A stretch of 64,000 bases of DNA from Sedimentibacter acidaminivorans (GCF_017873955.1 NZ_JAGGKS010000009.1:124001-188000); one strand, 5' to 3'; counted from the first letter of the stretch, positions 56,865-64,000 are shown. The notes: generated from the letters alone by a model not told the origin. Program-made: numbers and translations.

Positions 56865-59114
56865 CTATGAACAAGAGAAGTATTCCTCATTCTTCTTATC
56901 TTTTATAAACATACTAATATGATTTATATCAGAAGTAACTTTAAATTTATGTAGGGCTTCAAATACAATATTTCTGTAATTCCCATTTTCTCCTACCCTT
57001 GAATCTAATATGGCTACAACTCCGGTATCTGTTTCAGTTCTTATTAATCTACCTACACCCTGTTTTAATTTTATAAGCATATTAGGTATTATTACCGCTT
57101 TCTTGTAATCCTCAAATCCATCATATAATGAACAATTATACTTATCAATTGGATCCGGAACAGAAAAAGGAAGCTTAGCTATTATTAATAGAGATAGGAT
57201 ATCTCCCTTTAAGTCTATTCCTTCCCAACAGCTACCAGTTGCAAGTAACACAGCATTTTTACATTCTCTAAATTTCTTAATATCCATCTTTGAGTTTCTT
57301 TGCATTGAAATAATGGGATATTTTATTTTATTTGATAAAATATTTTTAACATAACTTAAAGTTTTATATGATGTAAATAAGACCACTGCATGTCCATTAG
57401 TAGCATTAATTAATTTTTCTATTTCTTTAGAAAGCTTTTCTATATACTCTAAATTATACTTGTCAGGATAAGGCATTTTATTTGGAATATATAACATTCC
57501 ATTGTTTTTATAATCAAATGGTGATGATTTTTTTACTTCTCTTATTCTGCTGGATAGTATCATATCCAATCCCAATTCCTTCTTTATATAATTAAAAGAG
57601 CCATTACTAGATAAGGTCCCAGAAGTTAGAACCATGGGTATTTTCTTATCCCATATATCTTCAAAAACAACCATATTTAAATCTTTAGGTATAGAAGAAA
57701 TTTTGCAGTTGCTATATTCAAGCCAATAAATCACTTTGAAACTTCTAAGATACAATTCGAAACGTCGTTTCAAATCGTTTAAATCTCTTAATATATCTAT
57801 TTCAGTAGCTATATTTGAATTTGCTAAAGTATTAATATCCTTAATTATTTTGTTAATGCATGTAACTTCCATAGACTTTAAGTGGATTTCGAATCTATTG
57901 GTATCCTGTTCAAGAGAAGATTTATCAATTTGATTAATTAACAAATTAAAAAATCTATCATTATGATCTTCAAACGTGTTAATTATTTTATCTAAGATTT
58001 TTTTCTTGTCCTTGTTCCTTATTTTCTTGCTTAACTCAATAATTTCTTTCCTTTCAATATTTGTAGAATACATATCCCTTAATGTATCACTGAGCTTGTG
58101 GGCTTCATCAATTACTAATGTTCTATAATTAGGCAATAAAGGCGAAAGCCCCTGCTTCCTATGAATTGCATCCGCCACAAAATAATTATGATTGCAAATT
58201 TGTATATCATATTCAGGTGACATGGACCGTCTCAACAACCTCATATACTTACAGTTCTTTGATTCAAGACATTTTCTGTTACATTCTGGTGGAACATTGA
58301 TCTTATTTTTTACGGAACTATCAATGTCCAAAAAATCTAAATCATTTTTATAATCTTCTAATTTACTGATTTCATCAAGTAATTCAGCATTGTTTATTAT
58401 AGTTTTAATATACTTCTTAAATTTAATGTCACATATATAATGTTCTTTACCCTTCCTTATAACAGAAGAAATATTCCTTTTAATCACTTTATTTTCTTTC
58501 AGTACGCGTGATAGCTCTGGAATATAATCTTCATGAATTGCACGCTGCAACTCAATAGAACTTGTAGCTATAATAATAGGCATATTTGTTTCACTATCAA
58601 AATCTTTATTAAATTTATATTCCTGCCTTACCAAACTCTTGTTGTACTTCATCTTATCTAAAATGGCAGCAACAATGTACGCATAAGTTTTTCCTATACC
58701 AACTCCTGCTTCACATAAAGAAATTTTAATATCCCTTAATCCCTCAAGTATCTCTTTAGTCAACTCTATCTGTTCATTCCTTATGCAATAACCATATTGA
58801 GTTAAAATACTATTAAATATAACATCAATCTTATCATCATTTTCAAAAGGCATATCAATATCATATAAATCTAGTTTTTTTATCTTATTACTGATCTCAA
58901 TATATTTTTCTTTTCTAACTTTATTTTTACTGTGAAACAAATACTTGCTTTTTAAAGTTTCATAATTTACCACATGATATGAATATACCTTTCCTGTAAA
59001 AGTTTCAACAAGTACACATTTTCCAAATTTGAAAATGCCTGAGCTTTCTGAAGATATAATTTTTTTACTTATTAAGTCATCAATTATTGAAGAAAAATTA
59101 TACTCTATGTTCAT
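56865..59114 (-). CDS. DinG/XPD-like superfamily 2 DNA helicase
   Basis: An iron-sulfur 5'-3' helicase of 749 residues. Walker A is GVGIGKT (137-143) and the DEAH box is LVIDEAHKL. Between them, four cysteines around ECNRKCLESKNCKYM and IQICNHN fit the Fe-S cluster of the XPD/DinG family. C-terminal helicase motifs are GSCWEGIDLKGD and QGVGRLIRT. There is no exonuclease domain. DinG relatives unwind D-loops, R-loops and G-quadruplexes. Role in the element is unknown; replication or transfer support is a guess. A shared palindrome sits 45 bases upstream. Confidence 0.88.
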   Translation of the reverse strand: MNIEYNFSSIIDDLISKKIISSESSGIFKFGKCVLVETFTGKVYSYHVVNYETLKSKYLFHSKNKVRKEKYIEISNKIKKLDLYDIDMPFENDDKIDVIFNSILTQYGYCIRNEQIELTKEILEGLRDIKISLCEAGVGIGKTYAYIVAAILDKMKYNKSLVRQEYKFNKDFDSETNMPIIIATSSIELQRAIHEDYIPELSRVLKENKVIKRNISSVIRKGKEHYICDIKFKKYIKTIINNAELLDEISKLEDYKNDLDFLDIDSSVKNKINVPPECNRKCLESKNCKYMRLLRRSMSPEYDIQICNHNYFVADAIHRKQGLSPLLPNYRTLVIDEAHKLSDTLRDMYSTNIERKEIIELSKKIRNKDKKKILDKIINTFEDHNDRFFNLLINQIDKSSLEQDTNRFEIHLKSMEVTCINKIIKDINTLANSNIATEIDILRDLNDLKRRFELYLRSFKVIYWLEYSNCKISSIPKDLNMVVFEDIWDKKIPMVLTSGTLSSNGSFNYIKKELGLDMILSSRIREVKKSSPFDYKNNGMLYIPNKMPYPDKYNLEYIEKLSKEIEKLINATNGHAVVLFTSYKTLSYVKNILSNKIKYPIISMQRNSKMDIKKFRECKNAVLLATGSCWEGIDLKGDILSLLIIAKLPFSVPDPIDKYNCSLYDGFEDYKKAVIIPNMLIKLKQGVGRLIRTETDTGVVAILDSRVGENGNYRNIVFEALHKFKVTSDINHISMFIKDKKNEEYFSCS

Positions 59115-59158
59115 CTCTTTTCTCTCCCTTTATCTTATGATGTAGTTTAATTTTATAT

Positions 59159-59175
59159 ATGTTCCATTGGAACAT
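59159..59175. promoter_or_regulatory. Shared element palindrome, copy 2
   Basis: ATGTTCCATTGGAACAT, 45 bases before the DinG-like gene. It overlaps where its promoter should be. Confidence 0.7.
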
Positions 59176-59232
59176 AAGTAAAATTAAAAGCACACTATTA
59201 TAAAATAATTTATAAAGTGTGCTACTTTCTAT

Positions 59233-60189
59233 TTACCTTTCAAAATCTCTATTATTTGGACTTTTATTATTATAAATTTTTACATTGTATTTAGATCTCT
59301 CTCCCAAATCCTTGAGTGATGCTGCTTGTACCTTTTTAAAATCTTTTATATTCATGGAACCATCATATACAAATGGATCAAAACTATAATCAGGATCACC
59401 ATTTTCACACCATACTATATCATCAGGTAGATTGTCTGGACGCAAACACCTCAAAGAGGACTTTATTATTTCTTTTGTTTTATCCAAAAGTTCTATCGTT
59501 CCATCATAGTCGAAATAATACTTTACTCCACTATTTTCATACATATTGTTAAGATGAATTATTTCTTGACACAATTCATATATCTTGTTTATTTGCTCTT
59601 TATCTTTAACCTGCTTATCTCTATCATTTTCTTTAGTCTCATTTAAGTTCTTTTCAATATCTTTCATGGTTTTTTTATATTTTACTGCATCTGACTGTAC
59701 CTTAATTAATTCAATTTTCTCTGATAATTTAAATTTAAATCCACTTTCAGTAGATTTGTATTTATATATACCTATTGCCGGTTCACCGTTATTGTTTATC
59801 AGACTAATCTCATCTTCAAAACACAGTCTTCCACCGGAAATAAATATCTTATATTCTTTCGGAATAGAATATATTCCGGCAATATCACATTCTTTTTCAT
59901 TACAGTATCTACCATCATTAAGTATTGGCTCCAATGCATAATGTTTTCCATCTTTTGTTCTATATATTTTCGTCTTATCTTTGTCTTCATTTAATGCTTG
60001 TTCGATTTTATCTATTTCTTCATTAGAAAATTTCTTATTCTCTTCATAACCCATTATTCTATTTGATAAATTCAATGCAACCTTGGTACATATTAAAACA
60101 TTCTTATCAGCATCATCATCCAACCTATGCTTGGCAGTGTAACTCTTTAATTTTTCCAACATATCTATAGAACAACTTATTTTAAACAC
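59233..60189 (-). CDS. Unrecognised 318-residue protein of the element
   Basis: I do not recognise a family. It is hydrophilic, with no signal peptide or membrane helix. A middle segment (about 175-230) is strongly charged and likely coiled coil. The C-terminal part has acidic aromatic clusters (VWCENGDPDYSFDPFVYDG). An N-terminal KSYTAKHRLDDDADKNVLIC is helical. A GTG start follows AGGAGGAG. It lies 118 bases upstream of the DinG-like gene in the same direction and downstream of a hairpin-rich noncoding block. Confidence 0.75.
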   Translation of the reverse strand: MFKISCSIDMLEKLKSYTAKHRLDDDADKNVLICTKVALNLSNRIMGYEENKKFSNEEIDKIEQALNEDKDKTKIYRTKDGKHYALEPILNDGRYCNEKECDIAGIYSIPKEYKIFISGGRLCFEDEISLINNNGEPAIGIYKYKSTESGFKFKLSEKIELIKVQSDAVKYKKTMKDIEKNLNETKENDRDKQVKDKEQINKIYELCQEIIHLNNMYENSGVKYYFDYDGTIELLDKTKEIIKSSLRCLRPDNLPDDIVWCENGDPDYSFDPFVYDGSMNIKDFKKVQAASLKDLGERSKYNVKIYNNKSPNNRDFER

Positions 60190-60299
60190 TTTTCTCCTCC
60201 TGTTATATATTCTATTATTAATTATATTCCTACTATTTTTATTAATTACACGATTACAATTTGATAAGAAATCAAAACAAAAGCCTGTAATTAATACTA

Positions 60300-60600
60300 A
60301 TATTTCAAGCCACTTACGGTAAAATAAGTGTCATAAAAGCATCTACCGTCTAATCAAAGCCAGAGTCGCTTTTCCTGCACTGTTTCGTGTCGGCAGGCTC
60401 TCCTTGAGAATTCCGCTCCAAGGATAAGAAGTATCATTATTTTCCCAGACATGTCATGGCGAATTAGCTTTACCATTTACTAATTTTGAATTTGGCTGAC
60501 TTTGTCGCTAAAATATATTTGATTATATCTTTATGGCGAGCCAGTTCCTGTCGCTTCCCTTTCGGTTGCCCGGTAACGTACTTGAAATACTTTAATCTAT
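60300..60600 (-). ncRNA. Hairpin-rich, GC-richer noncoding block (structured RNA or single-strand origin candidate)
   Basis: No reading frame fits, yet the block is clearly GC-richer than its surroundings and full of pairing. Leftward it has TCCTTG...CAAGGA, CCTG...CACGAAACAGTG...CAGG, a GAAA tetraloop in AACCGAAAGGG, CACTTA...TAAGTG, and an AGCGAC word repeated three times near GGCT/GCC words. Complementary TACCGT and ACGGTA near its end could form a pseudoknot. GNRA loops read on the minus strand, which favours a leftward transcript. It contains TAGCGA, the CS-6 word of rolling-circle single-strand origins. The flanks 60190-60299 and 60601-60844 hold a ten-base inverted repeat (TATTAATTAC) and AT-rich DNA. 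Confidence 0.5.
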
Positions 60601-60844
60601 ATAAAAAGCTTTTCTAAAATGTTGACTGTCAATCATTTCTAGTAATATTAATATTAGAAAATACTTAGTTTTCAAAGTTCTACTAATATATCAACCTTCT
60701 TTACTTTATTAAATACATTTATGTATTATTTGCTTACTGAAAAGAAAAAAGGTTTAACTTAACTGCAATAGTTTTTTATAGCTCTTGATATTTGGGGGAA
60801 ATTTCAAGATTACCCATTGCAGCTAATTTAACTATATTTGAACT

Positions 60845-60864
60845 TATATTCCAATGGAACATAT
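60845..60864. promoter_or_regulatory. Shared element palindrome, copy 3
   Basis: TATATTCCA-A-TGGAACATA, one mismatch from copy 1. It lies just after the XRE gene stop and upstream of the structured block and 318-residue gene. On the minus strand its TTGGAA could be a -35 with TTAAAT 17 bases on. Confidence 0.6.
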
Positions 60865-60894
60865 AAAATTGTATTGTTTTATATTGTATTACTT

Positions 60895-61116
60895 TCATTT
60901 TTCTGATAAAATGTTTTCATCAGGGACTTGCTGGAACAAATCCCTGTGAGAAAGGTTAAACAGATTTTCAAGCTTGATAAGAACTTCATACGATGGTCTT
61001 CTTTTTAGTGTTTCTATATTTGAATATGCTGATTTTGTTATACCTAATTTTTTTGCAACATATTCTTGTGACCATTTATTAGTAGCACGCTCTTTTTTCA
61101 TTTTTATCTGTTCCAT
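60895..61116 (-). CDS. XRE-family regulator (Cro-like)
   Basis: A 73-residue helix-turn-helix protein: WSQEYVAKKLGITKSAYSNI is the DNA-binding pair, then YEVLIKLENLFNLSHRDLF. A lone HTH with a short tail resembles Cro or excisionase-control proteins. It is divergent from the 148-residue XRE gene, with a shared operator and a strong promoter between them. Confidence 0.85.
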   Translation of the reverse strand: MEQIKMKKERATNKWSQEYVAKKLGITKSAYSNIETLKRRPSYEVLIKLENLFNLSHRDLFQQVPDENILSEK

Positions 61117-61153
61117 TTATTTTCCTTTCTCTTATAAAGTATTCATATAGTAT

Positions 61154-61182
61154 ATATTAGTACGAAATTTAGTATTTGTCAA
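61154..61182 (-). promoter_or_regulatory. Promoter of the leftward XRE gene
   Basis: On the minus strand TTGACA (61182-61177), 17 bases, TAATAT (61159-61154), wholly inside or beside the 44-base palindrome. Confidence 0.75.
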
Positions 61183-61200
61183 TACTTAATTTCGTACTAA
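61157..61200. promoter_or_regulatory. 44-base palindromic operator between divergent XRE genes
   Basis: TTAGTACGAAATTTAGTATT, four bases, then its reverse complement with one mismatch (61181-61200). It covers the leftward promoter, so whichever XRE protein binds it can switch the divergent genes. Confidence 0.75.
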
Positions 61201-61228
61201 TGCATTGTTTTTTAAAGGAGGCATTTGA

Positions 61229-61675
61229 ATGTCAAATAATGTTTTAGAAACAATACTTTTCTTAATTAAAAAAAAAGGTGTAACCGAAAAAGAATGTTTA
61301 AAGCAATGTGGTATAAATACGAGTTTTCTTACCGATTGGAAAAATGGCAGAATTAAAAACCCCTCTTACGATAAACTTGTTAAAATAGCTCAATATTTTA
61401 ATGTTTCTACAGATTATTTGTTATTAGGGAATGATGAAATAGAAAAACAAAAGAACCTTATTACTAATAGAAATGAAAATGATATGTTGAATCTTCCAAA
61501 AGAAGAAGCAGAATTATTAGATGCTTTTAGACATTTAAATAAATACGAAAAAAACATTATTATAGGTAAAATATCTGAAATGATTTATAATAAGAGTGTT
61601 GAAGAAAGTAATCTTGAAATTGAACACTCTAAAGAACTTATTAATATGGAATTAAGAGACCGGTTAAATAAATAA
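61229..61675 (+). CDS. XRE-family repressor (CI/ImmR-like)
   Basis: A 148-residue regulator. The HTH is at about 5-65 (EKECLKQCGINTSFLTDWKN; NVSTDYLLLG), followed by a C-terminal helical segment (EEAELLDAFRHLNKYEKNII) likely for oligomerisation. AAAGGAGG precedes the ATG. It is probably the maintenance repressor of the element. Its C-terminal segment is echoed in the next gene. Confidence 0.85.
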   Translation: MSNNVLETILFLIKKKGVTEKECLKQCGINTSFLTDWKNGRIKNPSYDKLVKIAQYFNVSTDYLLLGNDEIEKQKNLITNRNENDMLNLPKEEAELLDAFRHLNKYEKNIIIGKISEMIYNKSVEESNLEIEHSKELINMELRDRLNK

Positions 61676-61787
61676 ACATATGCCGATGATTATTTTTATT
61701 TGATAAATTTATCCTATTATACTAAAATAATACATATGTATGTCGATAACTATTATATATCATTAAATAGTTGGGGGCATATTTGTA

Positions 61788-62003
61788 ATGACAGAAAAGG
61801 AAGAAGAATTATTGGGAATGTTTAGATGTTTAGATATGTATGAAAAAAATATTATTATTGGTAAGATTAGTGAGCTTATTTTAAATAAAAAAAAAGAAAG
61901 CTCAATTTTTTTGAGGAAAAGAAAATTAGGTATGTGCCTATTGTTTTTGTGTTTATTAGTTAATTTTAATTTTCCGTTTAATAATCAAAATAATGTAAAA
62001 TAA
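61788..62003 (+). CDS. 71-residue membrane protein sharing the repressor's C-terminal segment
   Basis: The first 35 residues (KEEELLGMFRCLDMYEKNII, then IGKISELI) closely match the C-terminal segment of the upstream XRE repressor but without its HTH. Residues about 45-62 are a single hydrophobic helix after a basic patch (FLRKRKLG). GGGGGC sits upstream of the ATG at a rather long distance. It could tether or compete for the repressor at the membrane; this is inference. Confidence 0.65.
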   Translation: MTEKEEELLGMFRCLDMYEKNIIIGKISELILNKKKESSIFLRKRKLGMCLLFLCLLVNFNFPFNNQNNVK

Positions 62004-62149
62004 ATAATTTGACAGAAAAAATAATACCGCTGTTTCCGATTTTCTACCCAAGGTAGGGATAGTAATACCCTTTTGGATTATTAAGGGGCAATTTGACAAG
62101 TGTTCCTATTCGCTTTTTTAAACCCAAAACACAACCTAAAAAAATATTA

Positions 62150-62260
62150 TTTTGGTGCAGGATAAAGGAAGGTGGTCGCAAGCGACCCCTCCAGTCACCT
62201 TCGCCGGCAACAGCCGACGATTTCAAGCTTCTTGTTACGTGGTCGAAATGACCCTTTGTG
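62150..62260 (-). other. oriT-like sequence (MOBP-type nic motif)
   Basis: The minus strand reads TTTATCCTG|CACC (nic predicted between 62158 and 62157), matching the ATCCTG|C nic of the RP4/MOBP group. The inverted repeats GAAGGTG / CACCTTC (62168-62202) and GGTCGC-AA-GCGACC (62174-62187) lie next to nic, as in RP4 oriT. Further hairpins CGGC-AACA-GCCG and GGTC-GAAAT-GACC follow up to about 62253. No relaxase gene is visible within 1.7 kb on the right or anywhere to the left in the element. Confidence 0.6.
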
Positions 62261-62268
62261 TTTCGGAT

Positions 62269-62337
62269 AGGTGGTCTTTACTACTCAACAACCATCATTA
62301 CAAGGCATTCTACTAGTGCAATTTAGGTGGTCTTTAC
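62269..62337 (+). repeat. GGTGGTC-word repeats beside oriT
   Basis: AGGTGGTCTTTAC occurs at 62269-62281 and 62325-62337, 56 bases apart. Related words GGTGGTCGC (62171) and GTGGTCGAAATG (62240) precede them. They may be binding sites for a mobilization accessory protein. The rest of 62004-62322 shows no convincing gene. Confidence 0.55.
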
Positions 62338-62883
62338 CTTTAAAAAAGCAAATCCTTTCGCTCCACTCTTAGCTAATAGATCTTTTAGAGCTTCTGAAAT
62401 GAAATATGGTATATTGCTTTTCTTTAATTTGAAAATATCCAAATTCCTAACTTTTTCTGTTTCGATAGTGTATTTGATAACTGATAAATGTTCGTAATCA
62501 GTTCCGTCAATTGAATACTTTTTCTTCGTACAAACTGACTTATTTTCATCTAGAGCATCTAACAAGTTCATACTATGCACCAGATAGCCGACAATTTCTT
62601 GATTATTGGCTTCCACAACTGGAATAAACTCATGCTCACCTAAATTTCACCCCGATAATAGTTCCTTAATTCTTTCACTAACAACTAACCATGCAAGATT
62701 ATTTGCAATGTAATCATATTTGCCAATATTCTCTTGCTCTATTTCGCAAAGTATTCTATCTACCTCAAGTGGTTGAGATTCATTAATAGCATATCTATCA
62801 AACTTCAGAGATGATTCATTGATTTTAATATATCCTGCATTTGTATCATGTTCATAATCGTACAAAAGCTTGTATTAATCCAT
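62323..62883 (-). pseudogene. Immunity-protein gene (DUF1629/Imm11-like) with two nonsense mutations
   Basis: Starting from an ATG at 62883 with GGAGG upstream, one frame runs 186 codons except for TAA at codon 3 and TGA at 62649-62647. The reading continues sensibly through both: YKLLYDYEHDTNAGYIKI at the front, then NLGEHEFIPVVEAN after the second stop. The C-terminal YFISEALKDLLAKSGAKGFA resembles the DUF1629 family of immunity proteins. It directly follows an AHH toxin remnant, the normal toxin-immunity order. Confidence 0.65.
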
Positions 62884-62895
62884 TGCTACCTCCTA

Positions 62896-63243
62896 TTACC
62901 AGAATTTTTTTCTTAACATGTCTGGATTATAAATTACTGTTTTCTTTACATCTTCAAACATCTTTAAAAATACATCTTTATTTCCTTTTGCAATGCTATC
63001 CAATGATTGCATTTGTTCTAGCATCCAATCATGGTATGCATTTGGATGCCTACATTGATGTGGCATTAATTCTTTATTCCATGCTTCATCTAGATCTAGA
63101 CCGTATTTTTTCTTGATATCTTCAAACTGGCTTGTATATTTTGTGCTCTTATTTGTTGCAAAGTGGTGTAGTTGATTAGGCTTATTTATTACTTCGCTCC
63201 AACCCTTTAAAAATTGTATTTCACAATTTAAAAGTCCTCCATA
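62896..63243 (-). pseudogene. C-terminal remnant of an AHH-family nuclease toxin
   Basis: 115 codons without a start, reading NQLHHFATNKSTKY, LMPHQCRHPNAYHDWML and a helical tail ending RKKFW. This is the AHH/HNH nuclease layout of polymorphic toxin tips (HH, then RHP-x-YH). The upstream part is cut exactly where the MITE-like element begins; the TAA that closes the frame is its target duplication. Confidence 0.65.
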
Positions 63244-63246
63244 TTA

Positions 63247-63450
63247 CAATTGAAAATTCCTCTACTACTTTATCATAGGTGGTTTGCTATTGACATTGAG
63301 CCTCTGTGAGTATGGGTTGTATGCCTTGGTCTAACCCCTTATAAATAAAGGCTTAGCCAATAAACAGGCTACCATACTCAGCCTCAATGTAAATAGTACG
63401 CTTCGCCAAACCACACAACAATTATATTTTGATAGGGGAAAATTCAATTG
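63247..63450. mobile_element. 204-base MITE-like element
   Basis: The ends CAATTGAAAATTCC and GGGGAAAATTCAATTG are terminal inverted repeats flanked by TTA on both sides (63244-63246, 63451-63453). Inside, the arms continue as a long imperfect palindrome: GTGGTTTG / CAAACCAC, TATTGACATTGAG / CTCAATGTAAATA and TGAGTATGG / CCATACTCA. No coding frame. Confidence 0.65.
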
Positions 63451-63506
63451 TTAGTTGGAGTACTTTTGGATTAACATCAACAAAAATTCACTTATAGCGT
63501 GTGATG

Positions 63507-63800
63507 CTACCTTTTTAACTTTTTCATAGCGCCATATACATTCGAATTTTTAAGGCTTGGTATAACTACGAGCGCAACACCACATTCAGATAAAATTTCT
63601 TTAAGACGAGGCAAAAAATTCTAAGTTTGCATTTTTGTCATTTGTCGCATTTCAGGAAGAAAAGACTTTAACTTCTTTTCATCAAATTTTTTAGCTTCAA
63701 TTTTACTTCCAATATTAATAACAGTCTGAACCCATGCATTTGAATTAACAATTTGTTTTTCGCTATTATGATCTTCAGCTCCTTGTCTAAATTGCACCAA
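63507..63800 (-). pseudogene. Remnant of an ImmA/IrrE-family regulator gene
   Basis: Read leftward the frame gives FRQGAEDHNSEKQIVNSNAW and KFDEKKLKSFLPEMRQM, a TAG at 63623-63621, then NFLPRLKEILSECGVALVVI. This matches the middle of XRE-ImmA/IrrE (HigA-like) proteins. The downstream HExxH metallopeptidase part is missing (a stop follows MKKLKR), and the N-terminal HTH is not readable. Region 63801-64000 is similarly degenerate, with short frame-shifted segments only. Confidence 0.55.
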
Positions 63801-64000
63801 ATAATCTTGTTAGATAGAGGTAAACTAAATTTCTACATCCATATCATATTTTTTTGTATGATATTTACATAGGTTGCCATTTGTAGTTTATATTTTTCTA
63901 GAACACCTTTTGTTCCACTTAGTTTTATCAACATTATTTATATCAGGTAGTTGATCGTAATGATTTTTATTCTTGGATTTGTTTGTCCATTAACTGTAGT

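Larger units (their letters stand above)
54820..64000. mobile_element. Serine-integrase element (left 9.2 kb; right end outside the window)
   Basis: Starts at the broken S8 protease gene. It carries a large serine recombinase at its edge, a DinG-like helicase, two divergent XRE regulators, an oriT-like sequence, and decayed toxin/immunity genes. No conjugation, relaxase or phage structural gene is visible here. It fits an integrative mobilizable element or a decayed larger one. Confidence 0.8.

Noticed and set aside
60500-60600. A group I intron core, suggested by AAGATATAATC
   Set aside because: The partner P7 strand and the other conserved core elements are not found upstream, and no split gene flanks the block.
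62044-62226. A leftward 60-codon frame overlapping the oriT-like sequence
   Set aside because: It lacks a ribosome site, and its sequence is explained by hairpins and the nic region; its odd composition follows the GC-rich repeats.
62647-62649. Selenocysteine at the in-frame TGA of the immunity gene
   Set aside because: A second stop (TAA at codon 3) already breaks the gene, the family has no selenocysteine members known to me, and no insertion-type hairpin is evident just after it.
62841-63116. A rightward 91-codon frame
   Set aside because: It is the opposite strand of the AHH toxin remnant, whose residues make better protein sense; there is no ribosome site.
1-64000. CRISPR arrays, tRNA or rRNA genes
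   Set aside because: No regularly spaced repeat series and no tRNA or rRNA signature was seen on reading; a tRNAscan or CRISPR-finder run would be decisive.

Overview
The window is AT-rich, mostly single-copy bacterial chromosome from an endospore-forming Clostridia/Tissierellia-type Firmicute. The pointers are low GC, AGGAGG ribosome sites, the yybS-gdpP-rplI-dnaB block, the walRK-yycHI block, a leucine T-box, FMN and TPP riboswitches, and sporulation genes (sipL, dpaAB, yyaC). Genus cannot be fixed by reading; an amino-acid-fermenting anaerobe would fit the gene content.

Layout. 0-5.4 kb: start of a leftward gene, mtnN, cardiolipin synthase, an EamA exporter and pyrG with a possible leader attenuator. 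5.8-13.7 kb: sipL, then the leftward yybS-gdpP-rplI-dnaB operon, then a CtpA-type S41 protease. 13.8-18.7 kb: leuA-leuC-leuD-leuB behind a Leu T-box. 18.7-26.1 kb: a 7.3-kb module made of a sigma-54 activator and a divergent operon (VanX-like D,D-dipeptidase, APC permease, YtcJ-like amidohydrolase, unrecognised 389-aa protein). This operon has a consensus -24/-12 promoter and a candidate upstream activator site, and the module is flanked by two direct copies of the 3' end of yyaC. 26-33 kb: leftward small genes (yyaC, ybjQ, DUF975, a QueG-like protein, a gene remnant, an AlkA-like glycosylase, an HD protein, lpdD-like, ubiX, a diguanylate cyclase). 33-36.8 kb: ribD-ribE-ribBA-ribH under an FMN riboswitch. 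37-40 kb: a thiamine-precursor ABC transporter under a TPP riboswitch. 40.3-41.8 kb: dipicolinate synthase dpaAB behind a sigma-K-like promoter. 41.9-46 kb: a YczE-like membrane protein and a glycine-betaine ABC transporter. 46.6-54.2 kb: transglutaminase-like protein, murA, and the WalR-WalK-YycH-YycI block.

54.8 kb to the right edge is an integrated element. A subtilisin-family (S8) protease gene is broken just after its catalytic His motif, and a large serine recombinase lies immediately beyond the break. The visible 9 kb carries a 44-residue gene, a DinG-like helicase, an unrecognised 318-aa protein, a GC-richer hairpin-rich noncoding block, a divergent pair of XRE regulators sharing a 44-bp operator, a small membrane protein related to the repressor tail, an oriT-like sequence with a MOBP-type nic motif but no visible relaxase, and a graveyard of toxin, immunity and ImmA-like pseudogenes with a MITE-like insertion. 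Three copies of a TTCCAWTGGAA palindrome are scattered across the element, which suggests one shared regulator. The other end of the element and the rest of the protease gene lie outside the window.

The two parts most likely to be undescribed are this oriT-bearing integrative element with its structured noncoding block, and the sigma-54-controlled D,D-dipeptide/amidohydrolase module.
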